DNA of 64,000 nt from Oscillospiraceae bacterium (GTDB lineage: Bacteria > Bacillota > Clostridia > Oscillospirales > CAG-272), in NCBI GenBank assembly GCA_015064685.1, contig SVRT01000003.1:1-64000 (forward strand). Reading direction: 5' to 3'. The position numbers and the translations under genes were made by a program. Below the pieces are notes generated by a model that saw only the letters and a list, made by a program, of their open reading frames with translations, did no database searches and was not told the DNA's origin. Below are positions 54,902-63,230 of this stretch, piece by piece (the stretch's first letter is position 1; the number at the start of each line of letters is the position of its first letter).

Positions 54902-57298
54902 GTGAGACAAATTCTTAATCTTAATGAAAATTGGCTCTTTGCCAAGGATACGACCGACGTAAGCGTTCGTGAGGGCGAAATCATCAGCCTTCCTCACACA
55001 TGGAACGCGACAGACGGTCAGGACGGCGGAAACGACTATTTCCGCGGTTCTTGCCTCTATGTAAAGACTCTCAAGAAAGCCGAGCTTCCCAAATCTGACA
55101 GATATTATCTCGAGATCCGCGGTGCTAACTCCTCCGCAGACGTATACGTAGCAGGTGAGAAGGTCGCTCACCACGACGGCGGTTACTCCACCTGGAGAGT
55201 TGATCTTACCGACAAGCTTTCCGATGAGACCGACGTTGCTATTATTGTTGACAACTCCCCCAACGAGACCGTTTATCCTCAGATGGCTGACTTTACATTT
55301 TACGGCGGTCTTTATAGAAACGTAAACCTCGTATGTGTAAATGAAACACACTTTGACCTTGATTACTACGGCGGCACCGGTCTCGTTATCACTCCCGCTG
55401 TTGAGGGTGCAAATGCAACCGTAACGGTCGACGTTTACACAACAGAGCTTAAAGAGGGACAGAAGATCGTTTATACCATCTACGACAAGGAGGAGAACGA
55501 GCTTCAGAAGATCGAAACTACAGAGAAGAAGGCAGTATTCACAATAGAAAACGTACACCTCTGGAACGGACGTAAGGATCCTTATCTCTATTGTTGCGAG
55601 GCTGAGATAGTTGAGGGTGAGACCGTGCTTGATAACGTATGCTCAAGATTCGGTTGCCGTACCTTCAAGATCGATCCCGACAACGGATTTATCCTCAACG
55701 GTGAGGAATATCCTCTCCGCGGTGTTTCCCGTCACCAGGACAGACTCGGTGTAGGTAACGCGCTTCTTCCTGAGCATCACGCAGAGGATATCGACTTTAT
55801 TATGGAGGTCGGTGCTACCACTATCCGTCTTGCTCACTATCAGCACGATCAGTACTTCTACGATCTCTGTGACGAGAAGGGTCTCGTTATCTGGGCTGAA
55901 ATTCCTTATATTTCAAGACATATGCCCGGCGGACGCGAGAACACTATCTCGCAGATGAAGGAGCTTATAACACAGAATTATAACCACGCATCTATCGTTG
56001 TATGGGGACTCTCCAATGAGATCTCTATCGCAGGCTCTGACGACGATCTTCTTGAGAACCACAAGATACTCAACGATCTCGTTCATGAGATGGATAAGAC
56101 ACGTCTTACGACCATTGCGGCTGTTTCTATGTGCAAGATGGAGGATCCCTATATTCAGATCCCCGACGTCGTTTCCTACAACCATTATTTCGGCTGGTAC
56201 GGCGGTGAGACAAGCATGAACGGCCCTTGGTTCGATAAGTTCCACGCAAAGTTCCCGAACATCCCGATCGGTATAAGCGAGTACGGCTGTGAGGCTCTTA
56301 ACTGGCATACAAGCGATCCCAAGCAGGGTGACTATACCGAGGAATATCAGGCATACTATCACGAGGAGCTTATAAAGCAGCTCTTTACCCGCAAGTACAT
56401 CTGGGCTACTCACGTATGGAATATGTTCGATTTCGGCGCTGACGCGAGAGCTGAGGGCGGCGAGAACGGTCAGAACCACAAGGGTCTTATGACCATGGAC
56501 CGTAAGTACAAGAAGGACGCTTTCTATGCATACAAGGCATGGCTCGTATCTCCCGAGGAGGATCCCTTCGTACACCTTTGCGGAAAGAGATATATCGACA
56601 GAGTTGAGGACGTCACAAAGGTAACCGTTTACTCTAACCTTCCCGAGGTAGAGCTTTTCGTCAACGGCGAGAGCATCGGAAAAAAGACCGCAGAGGATCA
56701 TTTCTTCTACTTTGACGTTAAGAACGAGGGGGAGACCACTATCGTCGCAAAGGCAGGAGATTTGACCGATGAGGGCAATATCCGCAAGGTAGACGAGATG
56801 AACATGGACTACGTTCTCGTAGAAAAGGGAGCAGTTCTTAACTGGTTCGACATCGACGCGCCTGAGGGACGCTTCTCGCTCAACGATAAGCTTTCCGACA
56901 TTATGGCTTGCCCCGCAGGTAAGATGTGGTTCGTTAAATTCGGTCTTTCGCTCAAGAAGAAGATGAGCGCAGGCAAGAAGGACAAAGACGGTAAGGGCGG
57001 CGGATTTGACATCGATATGAAGAGCATGGGCAGCGGAATGATGGAGATGATGGGAAGCTTCACTCTCCTCCGTCTTTCGAGCATGATGGGAATGGCTAAC
57101 GTCAACTTCACCAAGGAAGAGCTTCTCAAGATAAACAAACAGCTCAACCGCATCAAAAAGCCCAAGCAGATGACCGGGGAAGAAAAGGAAAAGGCTAAGA
57201 AAACAAAGAAAGCAGTAGCTATCGGCGCAGCAGTTACAGGTGCAGTCGTAGCAACCGGAGTCGTAATAGGTAAGCTTGTTTCCAAAAACAAAAAGTAA
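54902..57298 (+). CDS. Glycoside hydrolase family 2 enzyme with C-terminal membrane tail
   Basis: A 798-residue protein starting at a GTG behind AGGAGA. Residues 1-160 are the sugar-binding jelly roll, then the immunoglobulin-like domain, then the catalytic barrel with Glu-373 (WGLSNEIS, acid/base) and Glu-460 (ISEYGCEA, nucleophile), consistent with a beta-galactosidase, beta-glucuronidase or related specificity. About residues 565-650 form a DUF4982-like domain. The rest is unusual: a Met/Gly/Lys-rich linker and a hydrophobic helix (GAAVTGAVVATGVVIGKLV) ending in Lys residues. With no signal peptide, this predicts a cytoplasmic enzyme held at the inner membrane face, perhaps beside the GPH symporter. 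Confidence 0.92.
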   Translation: MRQILNLNENWLFAKDTTDVSVREGEIISLPHTWNATDGQDGGNDYFRGSCLYVKTLKKAELPKSDRYYLEIRGANSSADVYVAGEKVAHHDGGYSTWRVDLTDKLSDETDVAIIVDNSPNETVYPQMADFTFYGGLYRNVNLVCVNETHFDLDYYGGTGLVITPAVEGANATVTVDVYTTELKEGQKIVYTIYDKEENELQKIETTEKKAVFTIENVHLWNGRKDPYLYCCEAEIVEGETVLDNVCSRFGCRTFKIDPDNGFILNGEEYPLRGVSRHQDRLGVGNALLPEHHAEDIDFIMEVGATTIRLAHYQHDQYFYDLCDEKGLVIWAEIPYISRHMPGGRENTISQMKELITQNYNHASIVVWGLSNEISIAGSDDDLLENHKILNDLVHEMDKTRLTTIAAVSMCKMEDPYIQIPDVVSYNHYFGWYGGETSMNGPWFDKFHAKFPNIPIGISEYGCEALNWHTSDPKQGDYTEEYQAYYHEELIKQLFTRKYIWATHVWNMFDFGADARAEGGENGQNHKGLMTMDRKYKKDAFYAYKAWLVSPEEDPFVHLCGKRYIDRVEDVTKVTVYSNLPEVELFVNGESIGKKTAEDHFFYFDVKNEGETTIVAKAGDLTDEGNIRKVDEMNMDYVLVEKGAVLNWFDIDAPEGRFSLNDKLSDIMACPAGKMWFVKFGLSLKKKMSAGKKDKDGKGGGFDIDMKSMGSGMMEMMGSFTLLRLSSMMGMANVNFTKEELLKINKQLNRIKKPKQMTGEEKEKAKKTKKAVAIGAAVTGAVVATGVVIGKLVSKNKK

Positions 57299-57309
57299 TT
57301 AAATAGCTG

Positions 57310-57338
57310 TGGGGAGAATTAATTATTCTCCCCATTTT
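57310..57338 (+). terminator. Terminator of the glycosidase gene
   Basis: TGGGGAGAAT (57310-57319) pairs with ATTCTCCCCA (57325-57334), then TTTT. Confidence 0.85.
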
Positions 57339-57340
57339 CA

Positions 57341-57368
57341 TTGACAAAACAAAAAAACATGTTATAAT
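57341..57368 (+). promoter_or_regulatory. Promoter of the metallo-beta-lactamase-fold gene
   Basis: TTGACA (57341-57346), 16-bp spacer, TATAAT (57363-57368). Confidence 0.82.
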
Positions 57369-57419
57369 TGTGGTATGTGATAAGGTTATTGCAAATGCAT
57401 TTTTAACGAGGTAAGAAAT

Positions 57420-58601
57420 ATGGATTTCAGTGACATTGAAAAATATGTAATATCCCCAAAGGGTGAACATTTAGGGGACTTTAACTGCTCCGATGATTGC
57501 TTTGTGAGGCTTATCAAGGTAGAGAACAGACTGTCCTTTGACAGTTTCATAGAAAATATTATAAATGATGATATCTATGATCTGTATTTCAAAAACGAAA
57601 TAGATAATAACAGCTTCTATACCTTCATAGCTCCATTTGGTATGTTACATACATATTACACAGACTATTCAAGTACAGTACGGATCGTTTTCGACTCCTT
57701 AAAAAGCTCTGTAATTTTCCCTAAAGAAGATAATGATTACATAAAGTTAACCGAGCCTTCTCTCACTGTAACCGCCCTTGATTACAAGAAAATGCTCCCG
57801 GGCGCCGCATATGGAATGAGCTACGTATTCACGCTTTCCGACGGAAGCTATCTTATCTATGACGGAGGACTCGAGGGAGACTCAGAACGCCTTATAGACC
57901 TTTTAAAAAGCAACAATAAGCGTCGTGACGGAAAAGTTACCGTTGCAGCATGGATAATAACACACTCTCACTACGATCATTATCAATGTCTTAAAACCGT
58001 CTTGGAAAGCTTTTCAGGTGAGCTTGATATAGAATTCTTTGTCTTCAACGAGGCAAAAAAGGAATTCTTTAAAGACGAAAAAGAATTCGACGGCTTTCTT
58101 ACAACAGATATATATAAGTTAGCAAATGATAAATATTCGAATCTTAAATACATAAGGCTTCATACAGGACAAAAATTATGCGTCCGTGACTGCGTCATAG
58201 AAGCATTTTTCACACATGAAGATCTCTATCCGTCAATGGTATCATGCATGAACTCAACCTCCCTGATAACAAAGGTCTACCTCGGCGGTCAGACTTTTAT
58301 GTTTTTAGCCGACGAGGAAGGGGAATCCGACAAAATTTTACCCAAAATGTATTCAAAAGCATGGAAGAGCGATTTCGTCCAGGTAACACACCACGGATAC
58401 GGAGGCGGCACGGATGAGCTTTATGACCTTATCGCTCCAAAGTATGCTATGTGGCCAACGGCAAATTATTTCTTTGAGCTTGTCAAGGAAGGTAAGTGGA
58501 AAAAGGCACACAGTATATATCTTCTTGAAAATATAAAAGTCAAAGAGGCATTTATCGGAGACGGAGATCACAAGACACTTATACTTCCTTACGGAAAATA
58601 A
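57420..58601 (+). CDS. Metallo-beta-lactamase-fold hydrolase
   Basis: A 393-residue cytoplasmic protein. The HSHYDH motif at residues 182-187 is the HxHxDH metal site; the upstream LSDGSYLIYDGG strand and downstream TFMFLADEEGE and VQVTHHGYGGG segments complete a ComEC/Rec2-like metallo-beta-lactamase fold. An N-terminal region of about 130 residues is not recognised. Substrate unknown. It is a single gene with its own promoter and terminator, placed where many Firmicutes have rpmH beside dnaA. Confidence 0.85.
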   Translation: MDFSDIEKYVISPKGEHLGDFNCSDDCFVRLIKVENRLSFDSFIENIINDDIYDLYFKNEIDNNSFYTFIAPFGMLHTYYTDYSSTVRIVFDSLKSSVIFPKEDNDYIKLTEPSLTVTALDYKKMLPGAAYGMSYVFTLSDGSYLIYDGGLEGDSERLIDLLKSNNKRRDGKVTVAAWIITHSHYDHYQCLKTVLESFSGELDIEFFVFNEAKKEFFKDEKEFDGFLTTDIYKLANDKYSNLKYIRLHTGQKLCVRDCVIEAFFTHEDLYPSMVSCMNSTSLITKVYLGGQTFMFLADEEGESDKILPKMYSKAWKSDFVQVTHHGYGGGTDELYDLIAPKYAMWPTANYFFELVKEGKWKKAHSIYLLENIKVKEAFIGDGDHKTLILPYGK

Positions 58602-58605
58602 TCAT

Positions 58606-58636
58606 AAAAAGAGGAGCAAAAGCTCCTCTTTTTTTC
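58606..58636 (+). terminator. Terminator of the metallo-beta-lactamase-fold gene
   Basis: AAAAAGAGGAGC pairs with GCTCCTCTTTTT around AAAA, with a T7 tract. Confidence 0.92.
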
Positions 58637-58740
58637 TAAAATCCAACCTTTTGTGCGCGTATGTTTAAATAATAAATGTTAATTTTTTGTAAATTGAGTT
58701 TTTCTCTTTATAAATAAAGGCTTTTTTAAACCTTATTTAC

Positions 58741-58769
58741 TTGCAAAAACGTTGTAAGTGTGATATAAT
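58741..58769 (+). promoter_or_regulatory. Promoter of dnaA
   Basis: TTGCAA (58741-58746), 17-bp spacer, TATAAT (58764-58769). No consensus DnaA box (TTATNCACA) is seen in this upstream region. Confidence 0.75.
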
Positions 58770-58840
58770 TACAGTATGTATTATAATAATAAATATTATT
58801 TATTTAAATTATAGATTCAAAGTCAAAGAAAGGATTCTTT

Positions 58841-60220
58841 ATGGACTATTTGAACGAGATAAACGAAATATGGTCGATGGTCAAAAATAAAATCAAGCAA
58901 AAGATCGGTAATACCGCAATGGAGCTTTGGTTTGGAGACGCGGAGATCACTTCCTTTTCCGACGATAACGTAATAACGATCGTGGTCGGAAGCGATTTCA
59001 AAAAGAAAATAATTATTGAGCGTTACCTTTCCGATCTCAAATCTCTTTTCAAGGAGTTTATGGGATTCGATATTGATTTCAACGTTGTTTCAAAAAGCTC
59101 ACAGTCAAGTGTTGAGGAGATAAAAAAACAGCTTTCACAGCCCGACTCCGAGGCATCTGATGAAAAGGCTGAAGAGAACGATCTAAATCTCGGCTCAACT
59201 ATGCCGACTGTAAACTTTGAGTATACCTTTGACAACTTCATCGTCGGAAGCTCAAACAAGTTTGCTCACGCGGCGTGCGTTGCGGTCGCGGACAGACCTG
59301 CACAGGACTACAATCCGCTGTTTATCTACGGACCCTCCGGACTTGGAAAAACTCACCTGCTTTACGCGATTACAAATGAAATTAAAAAGAAGAATCCCTT
59401 CTGTAACATCATCTACATAAAGGGTGAGGATTTCACTAATCAGATGATCGACAGCATCACCAAAAAGACGATGACTAATTTCAGGGATAAATACCGCACC
59501 TGCGACGTTCTTCTTATCGACGATATTCAGTTTATCGCCGGAAAGACCTCAACGCAGGAGGAATTCTTCCATACCTTCAACGCCCTATACGAGGACGGAA
59601 AGCAGATAATCCTCGTTTCAGACCGTCCGCCCAGAGATATAGAGACGCTTGAGGACAGGATCAAGACGAGATTTGAGTGGGGACTTATCGCCGATATTCA
59701 GCCGCCGGATCTTGAGCTTCGAATCGCGATATTCAAAAATAAGATATCTCAGGCGGGAATCAAGGTATCCGACGAGATAATCACATATCTTGCAGAAAAC
59801 CTCCGTTCCCACATAAGACAGATAGAGGGAGCCGTCAAAAAGCTCGTAGCTCTTAAATTTCTCTCGGGAGACGAGATCACAATGGACGTCGTTAAGGGAT
59901 GCATGCCTGAGCTTCTGGGAGGCGCTGAGCCAATCAACGTAACAGTCGACAAGATATTCGCCGCTATCGAGAAAAAATATGAGGTCTCAAAGGCAAATCT
60001 CGTCAGTCAGTCAAGAGTCAAGGAGATCGCTCAGGCAAGACACATCGCGATCTATCTGATAAGGACCGTCACGGAGATGTCCTTCCCGGCAATAGGAAAG
60101 ATATTCAACCGTAATCACTCGACGATAATATCTTCGCTCGACGCAATAGACAAGAAGATGGCATCCTCAAGCGCGTTTGAGGCGGAGATCAACAACCTCA
60201 TAAAGGAAATAAAGGAATAA
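58841..60220 (+). CDS. dnaA: Chromosomal replication initiator DnaA
   Basis: A 459-residue initiator. Domain I is residues 1-80; an acidic linker follows; the AAA+ domain has NFEYTFDNFIVGSSNKFAHA, Walker A GPSGLGKTHLL and Walker B VLLIDDIQFI. Domain IV near the C-terminus carries EIAQARHIAIYLIRTVTEMS, but its signature, usually GGRDHTTV, reads NRNHSTI at 423-429, changing the residues equivalent to E. coli Asp433 (to Asn) and Thr435 (to Ser), which contact DNA bases. The protein is otherwise full length. dnaN follows after a 387-bp gap. Confidence 0.99.
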   Translation: MDYLNEINEIWSMVKNKIKQKIGNTAMELWFGDAEITSFSDDNVITIVVGSDFKKKIIIERYLSDLKSLFKEFMGFDIDFNVVSKSSQSSVEEIKKQLSQPDSEASDEKAEENDLNLGSTMPTVNFEYTFDNFIVGSSNKFAHAACVAVADRPAQDYNPLFIYGPSGLGKTHLLYAITNEIKKKNPFCNIIYIKGEDFTNQMIDSITKKTMTNFRDKYRTCDVLLIDDIQFIAGKTSTQEEFFHTFNALYEDGKQIILVSDRPPRDIETLEDRIKTRFEWGLIADIQPPDLELRIAIFKNKISQAGIKVSDEIITYLAENLRSHIRQIEGAVKKLVALKFLSGDEITMDVVKGCMPELLGGAEPINVTVDKIFAAIEKKYEVSKANLVSQSRVKEIAQARHIAIYLIRTVTEMSFPAIGKIFNRNHSTIISSLDAIDKKMASSSAFEAEINNLIKEIKE

Positions 60221-60607
60221 TCTGTTTTTCAACACGGTTAAAAAATCATTTTTTCCTTTGTTTACAACGCATCTTTCTATTTTCAACATTTCAACAGTCT
60301 TTTCGACCTGTTGAAAAGTGAAGAAATAACAGTTTTCATTTAGTTGAGCTTCAAGAAAAAAACAAAACACAAAAAAGGTGTGATTTTGTCCCGATTTCTC
60401 CCAAGTTTTCATACAATTTCCGACATTCGTGATCTGATTAATTCTCCTTTGAGTATAAGGGGCAAACAAGGTTTTAAACATTTCGTGGAGCAATAATACT
60501 TTTACTTAATTATTCATTCAATCATTCATTCCTTCGCTCTCGCGTGCGCGAGAAAAAATCAAAAAACGGTATGGGCGTCCGAAACGGTCGCTCGGAAAGG
60601 TCAAATT
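60221..60607. other. dnaA-dnaN intergenic region, candidate oriC or DnaA-binding region
   Basis: A gene-free, AT-rich region. TTTTCAACA or a one-base variant occurs at 60226-60234, 60280-60288, 60288-60296 and, reversed, 60309-60317; this differs from the usual TTATCCACA box. Right of these is AT-rich sequence with repeated ATTCATT words at about 60511-60530 and a GCTCTCGCGTGCGCGAG palindrome-like hairpin near 60536-60552. It is the standard location of oriC or its duplex-unwinding part. Confidence 0.55.
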
Positions 60608-61756
60608 ATGAAGATAGTATTCAACAGACAGGATATCAGCAATAAGATCGCTCCTCTTATGAACGTTGTTTCGAGCAAAAGCACAAACCCTGCAGCAGAG
60701 GGAATACTCATCGAGGCAAATGCCGCTGACAGCTGCACCCTCACCGCGTACGATACCGACAAGGGTATCAAGATAACAGTCGAGGCTGACGTGCTTGAGC
60801 AGGGCTCGTACATCATCAGCGCGCAAAAATTCAATCAGACCCTCAAGGTCATGGACGGTGAGACTATCACACTTACGGTCGACTCAAGACTTACTGCAAC
60901 CTTCGAGTGCGGTAAGTCAACTCATAAAACGGGCGCTCTTAAGGCAGAGGAATTCCCCGAGCTTCCCGATCTTAAAACAGAGAAGGGATTTATCGTAAAG
61001 GAAAGCACACTCAAAAATATGCTCTCCAAGGTATCCTATGCTATGGGTGTAAACGAGCCCCGTCCCGTTCTTAACGGATGCTTTGTTAAGACCGAGGAGG
61101 GTAAGATTAATATCGTTGCCTGCGACGGATTCAAGCTTGCGGTATGCTCCTGCAGTGCAGAGCTTAAGAATCTCGAAAACTCCAACCGCGGAGTTGAGTA
61201 TTCCTTCATCATCCCCGTAAAGAGCGTAAACGAGCTTTGCAGACTCTTCTCGGATGACGAGGAGGATGAGGCGACCGTATATATGAGCCATAAGAATATG
61301 GTCGTTGAGTTCAACGATATGATATTCTTCACCAAGCTTATTAACGGAGAATACGTTGACTACAACAGAATTATTATCAAGAACCACAAGATAGAAATAA
61401 AGGCTGCAAAGCAGGATATCATCGCGGCTCTTGAAAAAGCTTCTCTTATTACCGAGGAGAAGATTGCGGGAAGCGTTCGCTCTCACGTAAAGGTTGAGGT
61501 CGAGGACGATCTTATGAAGGTTTCCGCAGTTTCTACCGCGGGAAGTATTTACGATGAGTTTAATATCGAGCACACGGGAGAGAATCTCTCTATCGCGTTC
61601 AAAAATCGCTTCCTTATCGACAGCGTCAGAGCTTGCAGAAGCCAGATAGTTAAGATCTCGATGTCCTCGCCCCTTATGAGCATTAACATTGAGCCTTGCG
61701 ACGACGAGGAGGATACAGAGCTCTTCATGCTCCTTCCCGTAAGAACGAGAGAGTAA
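60608..61756 (+). CDS. dnaN: DNA polymerase III beta sliding clamp
   Basis: A 382-residue clamp subunit that tethers the replicase and other enzymes to DNA. Three repeated domains are evident from length and from VLEQGSYIISAQKFNQTLK, NEPRPVLNGCFVKTEEGKIN and the C-terminal MSSPLMSINIEP-ELFMLLPVRTRE, typical of the family. AAAGG precedes the ATG. recF follows after 56 bp. Confidence 0.98.
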   Translation: MKIVFNRQDISNKIAPLMNVVSSKSTNPAAEGILIEANAADSCTLTAYDTDKGIKITVEADVLEQGSYIISAQKFNQTLKVMDGETITLTVDSRLTATFECGKSTHKTGALKAEEFPELPDLKTEKGFIVKESTLKNMLSKVSYAMGVNEPRPVLNGCFVKTEEGKINIVACDGFKLAVCSCSAELKNLENSNRGVEYSFIIPVKSVNELCRLFSDDEEDEATVYMSHKNMVVEFNDMIFFTKLINGEYVDYNRIIIKNHKIEIKAAKQDIIAALEKASLITEEKIAGSVRSHVKVEVEDDLMKVSAVSTAGSIYDEFNIEHTGENLSIAFKNRFLIDSVRACRSQIVKISMSSPLMSINIEPCDDEEDTELFMLLPVRTRE

Positions 61757-61812
61757 TAAAAGACACCTGAACAGAAAAAAACGTTTATTGAAGCTTCGGG
61801 AAAGGAAGGAAA

Positions 61813-62925
61813 ATGTTCTGCAAAAGCATTAAGGTTGAAAATTTTCGTAATATTGGTTTTGCGGACGTTGAATTCTGCCCGGGTACCAACGTTCTCCTCG
61901 GCGAGAACGCGCAAGGCAAGACTAATCTGCTTGAATCGATATACATGACGTCGCTCGGCAAAAGCTTCAGGCAGGGAAGCGACAGAGACGTGATAAAATT
62001 TGACGAGGAATATGCCTTTATCCAAAACACCTACGTTGATGATATAAGGAAAATGAACGTCAGCATGCGTATCTTCGCGGACAGGCGAGCAAAGCAGGTC
62101 GAGCAGAACGGAGTGAAGATACGGCGCACGTCAGATATGGTCGGAGGGTTCAAGGTGGTCTTATTCTGCCCCGAGCATCTGTCGATCATAAAAGAGGGGC
62201 CGAGCGTTAGAAGAAGCTTTCTTGACGTGGCGATATCGCAGATAAGGCCGCTTTATATGAGATCGCTTCAAAGATATAATCTGATTTTAAAGGAGCGTAA
62301 CGCTCTGATAAAATCCGCGGACGAAAACAGAGCTAGCTTCAATTCGACGATAGACCTGTTTTCCTCGCAATTGGCTCACGAGGCGGCTGTGATCACGGGA
62401 TACAGGGTCAGATATATTGAGAGCTTGAAAAAGCACGTGTCCGACTGCTTCTCGGATATGACGGGCGAGAGGGAAAGACCGCGTCTTGAATACGTCTCGT
62501 CATCGAAGCTTGAGGCAGAGGATTGCTTTGATGAAAAAAAATGCGAGAAAGCGTACCTTGAGCTTTATTCGAGCCGCCACGAGCGAGAAATTGCCGCGGA
62601 ATCGACCTTGTGGGGAATCCACAAGGATGACCTTGAAATTGATCTTGACGGCAACAGAGCGCGAATTTTTGCCTCTCAGGGTCAGCAGAGATCACTTTCT
62701 CTCGCTCTCAAGCTCGCTGAGGGAGAAATAATTCGCTCTGAGTGCGGAGGGGACTATCCCGTATTCCTTTTTGATGACGTTTTGTCCGAGCTTGACAGCG
62801 GAAGAAGAAGCTATCTGCTTTCAAATCTTGAGGGAAAGCAGGTAATTATGACCTCGTGCGAAAAAAAGGATATAAACGCCGAAAAGGTAATCGGCGTACA
62901 AAACGGCGAGTTTTGCGAGATATAG
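61813..62925 (+). CDS. recF: DNA replication and repair protein RecF
   Basis: A 370-residue SMC-like ATPase that helps load RecA at gaps. SIKVENFRNIGFADVEF opens the family; Walker A is GENAQGKTNLLE; the signature and Walker B region are ASQGQQRSLSLALKLAEGE and FLFDDVLSELD. Full length. The small S4-domain gene often found between dnaN and recF is missing here. Confidence 0.98.
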   Translation: MFCKSIKVENFRNIGFADVEFCPGTNVLLGENAQGKTNLLESIYMTSLGKSFRQGSDRDVIKFDEEYAFIQNTYVDDIRKMNVSMRIFADRRAKQVEQNGVKIRRTSDMVGGFKVVLFCPEHLSIIKEGPSVRRSFLDVAISQIRPLYMRSLQRYNLILKERNALIKSADENRASFNSTIDLFSSQLAHEAAVITGYRVRYIESLKKHVSDCFSDMTGERERPRLEYVSSSKLEAEDCFDEKKCEKAYLELYSSRHEREIAAESTLWGIHKDDLEIDLDGNRARIFASQGQQRSLSLALKLAEGEIIRSECGGDYPVFLFDDVLSELDSGRRSYLLSNLEGKQVIMTSCEKKDINAEKVIGVQNGEFCEI

Positions 62926-62937
62926 GAGGACGTAGAT

Positions 62938-63189
62938 ATGTACCTTCACGCAGGAAATAACAAAAATATAAGAGAGAGGGACATAATCGGAATATTCGAT
63001 GCGGATAATTCGACTCTGTCCTATATAACGAGAAAATATCTGTCCGACGCGGAAAAGGAAGAAAGAGTTATTTCCGCAAAGGACGAGATCCCGAAATCCT
63101 TTATTTTGTATAAAGAAAACGGAAAATATATGATCTGCTTTTCGCAGATCTCGACCGCGTCCCTTATGGGAAGAACAGAGACGGTCTGA
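62938..63189 (+). CDS. remB: DUF370 protein, RemB/YaaB-like matrix regulator
   Basis: An 83-residue protein (YLHAGNNKNIRERDIIGIFD at the start, SFILYKENGKYMICFSQIS near the end) placed between recF and gyrB exactly as remB (yaaB) in Bacillus subtilis. Its relative RemA binds DNA to switch on matrix operons; RemB is implicated in the same regulation. AGGAGG precedes the ATG 12 bp after recF. Confidence 0.88.
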   Translation: MYLHAGNNKNIRERDIIGIFDADNSTLSYITRKYLSDAEKEERVISAKDEIPKSFILYKENGKYMICFSQISTASLMGRTETV

Positions 63190-63230
63190 TTTGAAGCAAA
63201 CAACACAATTTCAGAATGAGGAAGTAGAAA

